Assembly: GCA_020049615.1 (NCBI GenBank)
Contig: JAIFKN010000025.1
Coordinates: 1-5,884, forward strand
From: a bacterium
GTDB lineage: Bacteria > Planctomycetota > UBA11346
DNA length: 5,884 bases
Direction of reading: 5' to 3'
The translations under genes and the position numbers were made by a program. The notes beneath the pieces are model-generated. The model had not been told where the DNA came from. It ran no database searches and saw only the letters and a program-made list of their open reading frames with translations. Below are positions 1 to 4,275 of the stretch, one piece after another; the stretch's first letter is position 1; every line of letters starts with the position of its first letter.

Positions 1-2
1 CG

Positions 3-24
3 GTAAGTAATTCTGTAATTCACC
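3..24. repeat. AT-rich motif, copy 1
   Basis: The 10-mer GTAAGTAATT at 3-12 occurs again at 2548-2557, in both cases followed by a second TAAT-containing half and a CAC. In an otherwise GC-rich window the shared AT-rich block stands out. Here it lies upstream of the first operon, so it could be part of its promoter or an operator. No convincing -35/-10 pair can be assigned, and the function is unknown. Confidence 0.4.
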
Positions 25-49
25 TCGAATTCTTCGCGCCTCCCACTTA

Positions 50-84
50 CCCCGCCGGCTATGCCGCGCGGGGTTCTTCTTTTT
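50..84 (+). terminator. Hairpin plus T-rich tract in the leader of the first operon
   Basis: CCCCGC (50-55) pairs with GCGGGG (68-73). The stem continues inward with CGGC (56-59) against GCCG (63-66), leaving a single bulged C at 67 and a TAT loop. A pyrimidine-rich tract ending in five T follows at 74-84. This is a textbook intrinsic-terminator shape, yet it sits only 23 nt before the start codon at 97. It could end upstream transcription, or act as a 5' leader structure or attenuator for the operon. Confidence 0.7.
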
Positions 85-96
85 AAGGATTCCACC

Positions 97-561
97 ATGG
101 CCATTACCATCGCCGCGAACCTGTCGAAGAAGGTGCCCATCGTCGGCACCGACTACTCCAGCCAGTCCGCGAGCATCACCATCACCGCCGAAGTGACCGA
201 CCTCAACCAGGTCGCTGCCGAGGCCCAGAAGCTCTACCGCATCGCCGAGCAAGCCGTCGACGCCCAGCTCGCCGGCACCCAGCCCCAGGCCACCACGCAA
301 CCGTCCGCCTCGCCCCCGGTGCAGGCCAACACCCCGACCCGGTCTCCCAGCCAGGGCAGCCAGCCGTATCGGGGGAATGGTCAGCGTCGTCAGCCTGCTC
401 CGGTGACGGACAGCCAGATGCGCTTCCTGAAGCGTCTGATCGACCAGTCCAAGGCCTCGGTCCCCGCCATCTTGAACCAGTTCCAGATCGGAGACCTGTC
501 CCAGCTCTCCTGCCGGGACGCCGCGCAACTCATCGACGAGCTCAAGCAGGTGACGGCATGA
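97..561 (+). CDS. Hypothetical mobile-element protein with linker and C-terminal helical module
   Basis: This 154-residue protein has three parts. Residues 1-58 begin with beta-type alternation (ASITITAEV around 25-33) and continue into a helix. Residues 60-103 are a disordered linker rich in Pro, Gln, Ser and Thr. Residues 104-152 form a compact helical module starting TDSQMRFLKRLID and ending AAQLIDELK. From memory, modules of this type occur at the C-termini of phage and plasmid DNA-metabolism proteins; this is resemblance, not a search result. The start at 97 is preferred because AAGGA lies about 8 nt upstream; the in-frame ATG at 61 falls in the hairpin loop and has no ribosome site. Its stop overlaps the nuclease start (ATGA), so the two are translationally coupled and probably act together, perhaps on DNA. 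Exact function unknown. Confidence 0.8.
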   Translation: MAITIAANLSKKVPIVGTDYSSQSASITITAEVTDLNQVAAEAQKLYRIAEQAVDAQLAGTQPQATTQPSASPPVQANTPTRSPSQGSQPYRGNGQRRQPAPVTDSQMRFLKRLIDQSKASVPAILNQFQIGDLSQLSCRDAAQLIDELKQVTA

Positions 562-1253
562 TCGCCGCAACCATCGACCACCTCAGCCACAGTCAGATCC
601 AGTCCTTCCTGCTCTGCCCCAGGAAATGGGCCTACGAGAAGGTCGAGCACGCCCCCAAAGAGCGCATCGGCTCCGCCCTGGTCTTCGGCATCGCGCTGCA
701 CGACGCCTGTGCTGCTGCCAACGAGGCTGCGCTCACCGGCGAAGGCTACGACGCCGCCGCCGGTTTCGTCTCATCCTGGAAGCTGGCCATTGAGCAGGCC
801 GGGGTCCCCGTGCACTACGGCCGGGATGGTGCCGATGATCTCTTGGCCAAGGGTCGCGCCCTAGCGGCTGCCTACACCCCGCCGAGCGGCATCATCGGCG
901 TGGAACAGCCATTCACGGTCGAGCTGGATCCGGACCTGCCGCCCGTCGAGGGCCGCATCGACCTGATCCGGAGGACCGCGTCGAGCAAGGTGCTGACCGA
1001 GACCGATGCCGTCGAGGCACAGCTCTCCCTGTACAACGAGGCGTACCCGGCGGCGAAGCACGAAGTCATTGTCTTGGCAAAGACCAAGGTCCCGACGGTG
1101 ACGATCCAGGCCATCACGCCGTGGCCACGTCAGCAACTGGTCCGCCAGTACCAGGAGGTCCATCACGCCATGCAGACCGGGGTGCGTTACGCCAACCGGG
1201 GCTGGCAGTGTGACGGCTGCCAGTTCGCCGACCGCTGCCGGAAGGAGGGCTGA
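558..1253 (+). CDS. PD-(D/E)XK nuclease-superfamily protein (RecB/Cas4-like), catalytic D-x-K segment missing
   Basis: This 231-residue protein begins with the family opening SHSQIQSFLLCPRKWAY (residues 10-26). It then shows FGIALHDAC with His48, Glu116 in EQPF, EGRIDLI with Asp135, QLSLY (155-159) and a C-terminal WQCDGCQFADRC. Cys20 with Cys218, Cys221 and Cys227 matches the four-cysteine 4Fe-4S arrangement of Cas4/AddB-type nucleases. Members normally have a strand carrying D-F/L-K-T shortly after the GRIDLI motif, whose Asp and Lys are catalytic. Here GRIDLIRR runs directly into TASSKVLTETDAVEAQLSLY with no D-x-K or E-x-K. The protein may therefore be a DNA-binding pseudo-nuclease, a decaying gene, or the product of a sequencing error. 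It overlaps the upstream gene by 4 nt and is followed by the next gene after 3 nt. Confidence 0.87.
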   Translation: MIAATIDHLSHSQIQSFLLCPRKWAYEKVEHAPKERIGSALVFGIALHDACAAANEAALTGEGYDAAAGFVSSWKLAIEQAGVPVHYGRDGADDLLAKGRALAAAYTPPSGIIGVEQPFTVELDPDLPPVEGRIDLIRRTASSKVLTETDAVEAQLSLYNEAYPAAKHEVIVLAKTKVPTVTIQAITPWPRQQLVRQYQEVHHAMQTGVRYANRGWQCDGCQFADRCRKEG

Positions 1254-1256
1254 ACC

Positions 1257-1703
1257 ATGGGCTACAGCTACTACGTCGGCTCGGCCGACACGATCCAGCC
1301 CGAGTCCATCGACGCCGTCGTGCCGTCGGCATGGGCCTCATTCCAGGCCGCATTGGCAGATGTCGCCTCCCGTACCGGTCACTCCGCCGACGCCCTCCTC
1401 GTCGCCCTGGGCCGCGAGGAGAACCTCGGTGATCGCCAGTACGATGACGATGAGGAGGTCTGCACTGCGATCGAGACCGGACTGCTGCCCGCTCTGGATG
1501 CCTTTCGTGCGGCCTTCGAGGTGGCGACCGCCGGCCTATCGCTGGGCCTTGGCCATGTCGACAGCGATGCCCTGCGCGGGTCCGACCTCTACGACGAGAC
1601 CTACTGGTACATCGGCAACCACCAGCAACCCACGCCGGCCTACGCTGCCTTCACGGCGTCTCACGGCACGGCCATCACCAAGACCTGGATCATGGGAGGA
1701 TAG
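1257..1703 (+). CDS. Hypothetical protein, acidic, 148 residues
   Basis: I do not recognise a family. The protein is soluble, with no signal peptide or membrane segment. It opens with MGYSYYVG, has a helical middle (SAWASFQAALADVASRTG, about 24-41), an acidic cluster YDDDEE (about 62-67), and an aromatic stretch DETYWYIGNHQQPTP near 112-126. A very strong ribosome site, AAGGAGGG, lies just upstream of the ATG, overlapping the end of the nuclease gene. The spacing (3 nt after the previous stop, 3 nt before the next start) places it firmly in the operon. Codon use and GC content match the neighbours, which supports a real gene. Confidence 0.75.
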   Translation: MGYSYYVGSADTIQPESIDAVVPSAWASFQAALADVASRTGHSADALLVALGREENLGDRQYDDDEEVCTAIETGLLPALDAFRAAFEVATAGLSLGLGHVDSDALRGSDLYDETYWYIGNHQQPTPAYAAFTASHGTAITKTWIMGG

Positions 1704-1706
1704 AAC

Positions 1707-2210
1707 ATGAGCGACCGCACCTACACCCGTTTCAGTGTGCCTATGTCGGTCCTGGCCGACGCCACCAAGTCTGAGGTCGTCCGCATCGCCTTAGGCCTGA
1801 CGACCACCGAGTTCCATCGGATCATCCTGGCGCAGCCGGAAGCTGATGAAGCTGCCGGCTACGAGGGTACGACCGTCCGTCTGGTCGATGGTCGCCCGTG
1901 CCTGGTGCATGAGGACCCGGACTGCGACTACGGCGGCACGTGCATCGAGCGTGAACTGACCGAGGCCGGCATCCCATTCCTCCAGGTCAACGGGGCAGGC
2001 CACGAGTACGGCCCCGCCGCGACGGTCTTTGATGGCCAGGACACGGAGACGATCCGCGTCGACCATCAGCTGGAGCCCGTCGTCGGCATCGGTGTGATCA
2101 ATGGCCGCATCGTCGTGGACCCCGGCGAGGTCGCCGACTATGAGCGCTACCTGACGCTCAGGCAGGCCGTGTTGTTGTGGCCGGCCTACATCCGTGCAGG
2201 GGCGGCATAG
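1707..2210 (+). CDS. Hypothetical protein, 167 residues
   Basis: No family is recognised. Residues 1-40 look helical (PMSVLADATKSEVVRIALG). The middle holds Cys65, His68, Cys73 and Cys79 in PCLVHEDPDCDYGGTC, a possible metal site but not a standard zinc finger. This is followed by the glycine-rich stretch QVNGAGHEYGPAA (about 93-105). The C-terminal part alternates beta-type residues (VVGIGVINGRIVVDPGE) and ends with an aromatic helix. GGGAGGA at 1694-1700 provides a good ribosome site, 6 nt before the ATG. The next gene starts on the base after this stop codon, so the two are very likely co-translated. Confidence 0.73.
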   Translation: MSDRTYTRFSVPMSVLADATKSEVVRIALGLTTTEFHRIILAQPEADEAAGYEGTTVRLVDGRPCLVHEDPDCDYGGTCIERELTEAGIPFLQVNGAGHEYGPAATVFDGQDTETIRVDHQLEPVVGIGVINGRIVVDPGEVADYERYLTLRQAVLLWPAYIRAGAA

Positions 2211-2447
2211 GTGGCCCAGTCCTTCCCCTGCTCAGACGTCAAGGTGAAGCCGTACCGGCAGCCAGACGCACCCAACGCCACCGCCGTCTGCTCGGTCTGC
2301 AAGCGCTGGCATTTCTACGACGGCAAGGCCAGGCGCCCGGCGTATTGGGGCCGAGGCGACATCAAGCCACCGACGCCGCGCGAACGCTGCATCTGCCCGG
2401 ATGCGCCGGTGCTGGAATGGAAGGAGCGGGGCTCAGACGCTCACTGA
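2211..2447 (+). CDS. Small cysteine-rich (zinc-ribbon-like) protein, GTG start
   Basis: The 78-residue protein contains Cys7, then CSVC (Cys27, Cys30) and CIC (Cys60, Cys62) in a basic, aromatic context (KRWHFYDGKARRPAYWGRG). The two cysteine pairs about 30 residues apart suggest one zinc-binding site and a possible nucleic-acid or protein contact role. This is inferred from the pattern, not from a recognised family. The GTG start follows the upstream TAG with no gap, and a purine-rich GGGGCGG lies just before it. It is the last gene of the operon. A competing frame at 2177-2461 is Arg/Ala/Gly-rich and low in complexity, and was rejected. Confidence 0.68.
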   Translation: MAQSFPCSDVKVKPYRQPDAPNATAVCSVCKRWHFYDGKARRPAYWGRGDIKPPTPRERCICPDAPVLEWKERGSDAH

Positions 2448-2547
2448 TTGGGCCGACGTAGGGTGCTGCTGTGGCCGGCGGCGGCAGCCTGACGGCAGGT
2501 TGTCGCAGGGGCTGCGGAGACCGTGGCCCGAGTTGACCGGATTAAAT

Positions 2548-2570
2548 GTAAGTAATTGTCAAGTAATCAC
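2548..2570. repeat. AT-rich motif, copy 2, with AAGTAAT direct repeats
   Basis: GTAAGTAATT at 2548-2557 is identical to 3-12. Within this copy AAGTAAT occurs at 2550-2556 and 2561-2567, exactly 11 bp apart, about one helical turn. That spacing suits a protein binding the same DNA face twice. The site lies between convergent genes, which is odd for a promoter. Confidence 0.45.
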
Positions 2571-2572
2571 TT

Positions 2573-2588
2573 GTGTTTGCGCGAACAC
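2573..2588. repeat. 16-bp near-perfect palindrome
   Basis: The sequence GTGTTTGCGCGAACAC reads as GTGTT-N-GCGC-N-AACAC, with one mismatched symmetric pair. It directly follows the AT-rich repeats. It resembles a dimeric repressor operator but could also be a small hairpin. No cognate regulator can be assigned. Confidence 0.45.
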
Positions 2589-2600
2589 TATTCCAGCGGT

Positions 2601-2658
2601 CGTTCGCCGGACCTGATCTGAGTGATCTGGATGTGCCACAACCAGAGGCCGGCGAGCG
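2601..2658. repeat. 10-bp inverted repeat with a 38-nt loop
   Basis: CGTTCGCCGG (2601-2610) pairs with CCGGCGAGCG (2649-2658) with one G-T wobble. The loop holds TGATCT twice. It lies just past the antitoxin stop on the minus strand, so it may form an RNA stem at the 3' end of the toxin-antitoxin transcript, but it lacks a U tract. It may equally be a DNA-level structure. Confidence 0.35.
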
Positions 2659-2674
2659 TGCAACCGAGTGGCCA

Positions 2675-2995
2675 TCAGGCCTGCATCTCCTCCAGGTGTC
2701 GCAGGACCTCCGGGTGCTCCTCGACCAGCTTGATGAGCACCACGGCCTGATCGTTCGGCTTGTTCTGCCCCTGCTCCCAGCGCTGGAGGGTGCGGGGGTT
2801 GACCCGCAGCATGTAGGCGAACACGGACTGGGAGACGCCGAGTTGTTCACGGACCTTACGGATCTCCCCGGTCCGCAGGTGTGGAGGCGGCGGCGCCACG
2901 AGCTTCGTCGTGCGCAGGGTGACCTTGCGCTCACGGTGGGCCTGCATGTCGGCGATGCCGGAGCTGATCTCCTCGAACAGATTGCGCTTCTTCAT
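2675..2995 (-). CDS. higA: HigA/NadS-type antitoxin, XRE-family HTH DNA-binding protein
   Basis: This 106-residue protein resembles HigA-2/NadS antitoxins. An N-terminal segment (1-40: MKKRNLFEEISSGIADM, basic stretch, poly-Pro PPPP) is expected to wrap the toxin. A C-terminal helix-turn-helix follows at about 44-80, with EIRKVREQLGVSQSVFAYML and the recognition helix NPRTLQRWEQG. Antitoxins of this kind neutralise the RNase toxin and repress their own promoter. The start at 2995 is chosen because it gives a 4-nt overlap with the toxin stop, has AGAGGAAG upstream, and matches the family's usual N-terminus. An in-frame extension upstream to 3145 is low-complexity sequence read across the toxin gene. 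Toxin-first gene order is typical of higBA. The 27-bp palindrome at the promoter is the probable operator. Confidence 0.9.
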   Translation of the reverse strand: MKKRNLFEEISSGIADMQAHRERKVTLRTTKLVAPPPPHLRTGEIRKVREQLGVSQSVFAYMLRVNPRTLQRWEQGQNKPNDQAVVLIKLVEEHPEVLRHLEEMQA

Positions 2996-3348
2996 GGTTT
3001 CTTCCTCTGCTGTGGGCGGCGCCGGGCCGCCAGTTCCGCTTCGACCATGGCCCGCAGCGCCTTGCGTTGCTGGGCACTCAAGTCCGTCATCTCGTCTTTG
3101 TCGTAGATCGCCAGGAACCAGACCGTCTGGTCCCAGGTGATCCACAGGTAGATCACGCGCAGGCCGCCGCGCCTCCCTTTGCCCCGGCGACCATCAGCCC
3201 AACGCAGCTTGCGCAGGCCACCGGCATCCGGGATCACGTCCCCGGCGTCCGGATTGGCCATCAAGTAAACCTGCAATCGGCGGTAGGCCTCGTCATCGAG
3301 GTAGTCCGCCAGATGGGCCGTGAACGCCCGGGCTTCAACGAACTGCAT
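2992..3348 (-). CDS. higB: HigB-2/RelE-family toxin (translation-dependent mRNA interferase)
   Basis: The 118-residue protein starts MQFVEARAFTAHL, matching the HigB-2 opening (M-x-F-V-E-x-x-x-F-T). It carries the family's central NPDAGDVIPDAGGLRKLRW (32-50), a basic loop GRRGKGRRGGLRVIYLW (53-69), and FLAIYDKDEMTDLS (78-91). Lys47, Arg49 and the Arg/Lys cluster at 54-64 are candidate RNA-binding and catalytic residues. Family members cleave mRNA in the ribosomal A site and arrest growth. Full length, with all family blocks, suggests it is intact. Its stop overlaps the antitoxin start by 4 nt (ATGA). No Shine-Dalgarno site precedes the ATG, and the predicted -10 lies only 6 nt away, suggesting leaderless translation. 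Confidence 0.92.
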   Translation of the reverse strand: MQFVEARAFTAHLADYLDDEAYRRLQVYLMANPDAGDVIPDAGGLRKLRWADGRRGKGRRGGLRVIYLWITWDQTVWFLAIYDKDEMTDLSAQQRKALRAMVEAELAARRRPQQRKKP

Positions 3349-3352
3349 GCCA

Positions 3353-3379
3353 CGACTATACGCACGGTGCGTATAGTCG
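3353..3379. promoter_or_regulatory. 27-bp perfect palindrome, probable toxin-antitoxin operator
   Basis: Arms CGACTATACGCAC (3353-3365) and GTGCGTATAGTCG (3367-3379) are exact reverse complements around one central G. It sits immediately upstream of the toxin gene and covers its predicted promoter. HigA/NadS-type antitoxins autoregulate by binding such inverted repeats, so this is the likely operator. Because the site is symmetric and lies between divergent genes, binding could also affect the plus-strand operon starting at 3452. Confidence 0.8.
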
Positions 3380-3382
3380 CAA
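3355..3382 (-). promoter_or_regulatory. Predicted minus-strand promoter of the toxin-antitoxin operon
   Basis: Reading the minus strand, TTGCGA (3382-3377) and TATAGT (3360-3355) are separated by 16 nt, close to the sigma-70 consensus. Transcription would be expected to start about 7 nt after the -10, at or near 3348, the A of the toxin ATG. Both hexamers overlap the palindrome arms, which would allow direct repression. Confidence 0.6.
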
Positions 3383-3397
3383 TCGACATCTTCCCCC

Positions 3398-3424
3398 AGC
3401 CCAGGTCATCCGACCTGGGCTTTT
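3398..3424 (+). terminator. Hairpin plus short T run in the leader of the second plus operon
   Basis: AGCCCAGGTC (3398-3407) and GACCTGGGCT (3412-3421) form a perfect 10-bp stem with an ATCC loop, followed by TTTT and CTGTTCTC. It has terminator geometry and lies about 30 nt before the start codon at 3452. No gene ends upstream on this strand, so a role as a leader structure or attenuator is plausible. It may also block stray readthrough from the palindromic promoter region. Confidence 0.7.
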
Positions 3425-3451
3425 CTGTTCTCCAACCCAAGGAATCCACTC

Positions 3452-3643
3452 ATGCCCAAGACCAAGCGTTACTCGTGGCCCGCCTCCGCCCTGACGGATG
3501 CGGACCTCATGGCCCAGCTCCACCAGGTCAGCCTCGCCACCAAGAAACCGATCACGGTGCTGATTCGTGAGGCCACCGACCGGCTCGTCGCTGAACTCCG
3601 CGACAAGATGGACGATCCGGCGTCCCTGCGCGGAGCGGCCTGA
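3452..3643 (+). CDS. Small ribbon-helix-helix-like protein 1
   Basis: This 63-residue protein begins MPKTKRYSWP, followed by a likely strand and helix pair (ALTDADLMAQLHQVSLATKK and PITVLIREATDRLVAEL). The pattern of hydrophobic residues around LH, S, T, I, L-I and A fits the ribbon-helix-helix (CopG/Arc-like) fold, whose dimers bind operators through the N-terminal strand. It shares its pattern and spacing from the LH pair onward with the protein encoded at 4080-4268, suggesting a distant duplication. AAGGA lies about 10 nt before the ATG. It is probably a transcription regulator, partition accessory or antitoxin-like protein; the fold is inferred from sequence only. Confidence 0.7.
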   Translation: MPKTKRYSWPASALTDADLMAQLHQVSLATKKPITVLIREATDRLVAELRDKMDDPASLRGAA

Positions 3644-3645
3644 CC

Positions 3646-4077
3646 ATGCACCCCAGCATCATCACCCGCATCCTCGACCTGGCCGCGACGAAAGTGGCGG
3701 CCCAGTTCGACCACCAAGCGGTGATCGACCAGGCCGCCGACGAGCTGCTGGCCAAGGTCGACCACCGCAACTTCGCCAGGGAAGTCGCCGAGCGCATTGA
3801 CAGTCGAGACCTCGTCCGCGAGGTCATCGACCAGCTCGACACCGACGAGATCGCCGAGAAGGCCGCCGAGCGGCTGAACATCGATGAGCAGGACGTCATC
3901 GACAAGGCCGTCGAGGAGGTTGTCGGCTCCTACAGCCACGACGATCTCACCGAGGCCCTGACCGAGCGCCTGCTCGACAACGGCAAGCTCCTCGACCAGA
4001 GCGCCAGCATCCTGGTCGACCGGGTCTGCATCGCCCTGGTGCAGGCAGATCCGACGCCAGCGACACAGGCGGCGTAG
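3646..4077 (+). CDS. Helical-repeat protein of unknown function
   Basis: The 143-residue acidic protein is built from short repeats of 13-17 residues. Each starts with a hydrophobic residue plus D, followed by a helix of the type D-x-x-[LIVF]-x-x-x-[AV]-x-[ED]-x-[LI]. Repeat starts are seen near residues 21 (FDHQAVIDQAADEL), 38 (VDHRNFAREVAER), 51 (IDSRDLVREVIDQ), 64 (LDTDEIAEKAAERL), 79 (IDEQDVIDKAVEEV), about 96 (YSHDDLTEALTERL) and 110 (LDNGKLLDQSASIL). No known family is recognised. Such repeats suggest a solenoid or coiled-coil adaptor. It starts 2 nt after the previous stop, with a weak GGAGCGG site, and is flanked on both sides by RHH-like genes, so it may oligomerise with them. Confidence 0.75.
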   Translation: MHPSIITRILDLAATKVAAQFDHQAVIDQAADELLAKVDHRNFAREVAERIDSRDLVREVIDQLDTDEIAEKAAERLNIDEQDVIDKAVEEVVGSYSHDDLTEALTERLLDNGKLLDQSASILVDRVCIALVQADPTPATQAA

Positions 4078-4079
4078 TC

Positions 4080-4268
4080 GTGCCCGTTGATCGTCCCCGT
4101 ACTGTCTGGCCCTGGGTTCGTGCCCTGCCGGCGTCGTTGACGCCCGAGCAGGTGCGCGACCTCCACGCCCTGTCGAAGAGATCCGGCCGGACCATCCGCC
4201 GCATCGTGACCACGGCCGTGACCACTGCCCTGGACGATGCCCGCGAGGCGGAGTCCAGGGCAGCCTAA
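4080..4268 (+). CDS. Small ribbon-helix-helix-like protein 2, GTG start
   Basis: This 62-residue protein opens MPVDRPRTVWPWVR, echoing MPKTKRYSWP of the protein at 3452-3643. It then has SLTPEQVRDLHALSKRSGRTIRRIVTTAVTTALDDA, a helix-turn-helix pattern typical of RHH regulators. From the LH pair onward the conserved positions keep the same spacing as in RHH-like protein 1. The GTG start is 2 nt after the upstream TAG, with only a weak purine-rich site, so coupling to upstream translation is likely. Its stop is 7 nt from the stop of the convergent minus-strand gene. Likely DNA-binding; target unknown. Confidence 0.66.
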   Translation: MPVDRPRTVWPWVRALPASLTPEQVRDLHALSKRSGRTIRRIVTTAVTTALDDAREAESRAA

Positions 4269-4275
4269 CGCGCAG

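Larger units (their letters stand above)
2448..2674. other. Gene-free gap between convergent units
   Basis: No coding frame here looks real. The left part (2448-2540) is GC-rich, with weak inverted repeats (GCAGCC 2484-2489 against GGCTGC 2510-2515) and no T tract, so no convincing terminator for the first operon is seen. An AT-rich island occupies about 2541-2578, followed by a near-palindrome and a long-loop inverted repeat, listed separately. The gap could hold bidirectional termination, a protein-binding or recombination site, or an origin-like element. The sequence alone does not decide. Confidence 0.6.

Noticed and set aside
61..96. In-frame ATG at 61 as start of the first gene
   Set aside because: It lies in the loop of the GC hairpin and has no ribosome site; the ATG at 97 follows AAGGA and fits the protein's natural N-terminus.
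2177..2461. Overlapping plus-strand open frame encoding about 94 residues
   Set aside because: The product is Arg/Ala/Gly-rich without pattern, and it overlaps a better frame with cysteine motifs that is directly coupled to the upstream gene.
2539..2562. Minus-strand TTGACA at 2562-2557 as a promoter
   Set aside because: No -10 hexamer lies at 16-18 nt; the only TA-rich candidate is 12 nt away, and a transcript would run antisense into the first operon.
2573..2588. LexA-type SOS box
   Set aside because: The palindrome does not match the LexA consensus sequences I know for proteobacteria or actinobacteria and is not near a start codon.
2996..3145. N-terminal extension of the antitoxin
   Set aside because: It would be read across the toxin gene as low-complexity sequence; the start at 2995 has a ribosome site and matches the family.
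3469..3939. Long minus-strand frames opposite the RHH and repeat genes
   Set aside because: They are antisense shadows of GC-rich genes; Val/Leu/Asp- or Ser/Arg-rich products with no motif or ribosome site.
3646..4077. CRISPR-like or DNA-level tandem repeat
   Set aside because: The periodicity is at the protein level; the nucleotide units vary in length and sequence and lie within one reading frame.
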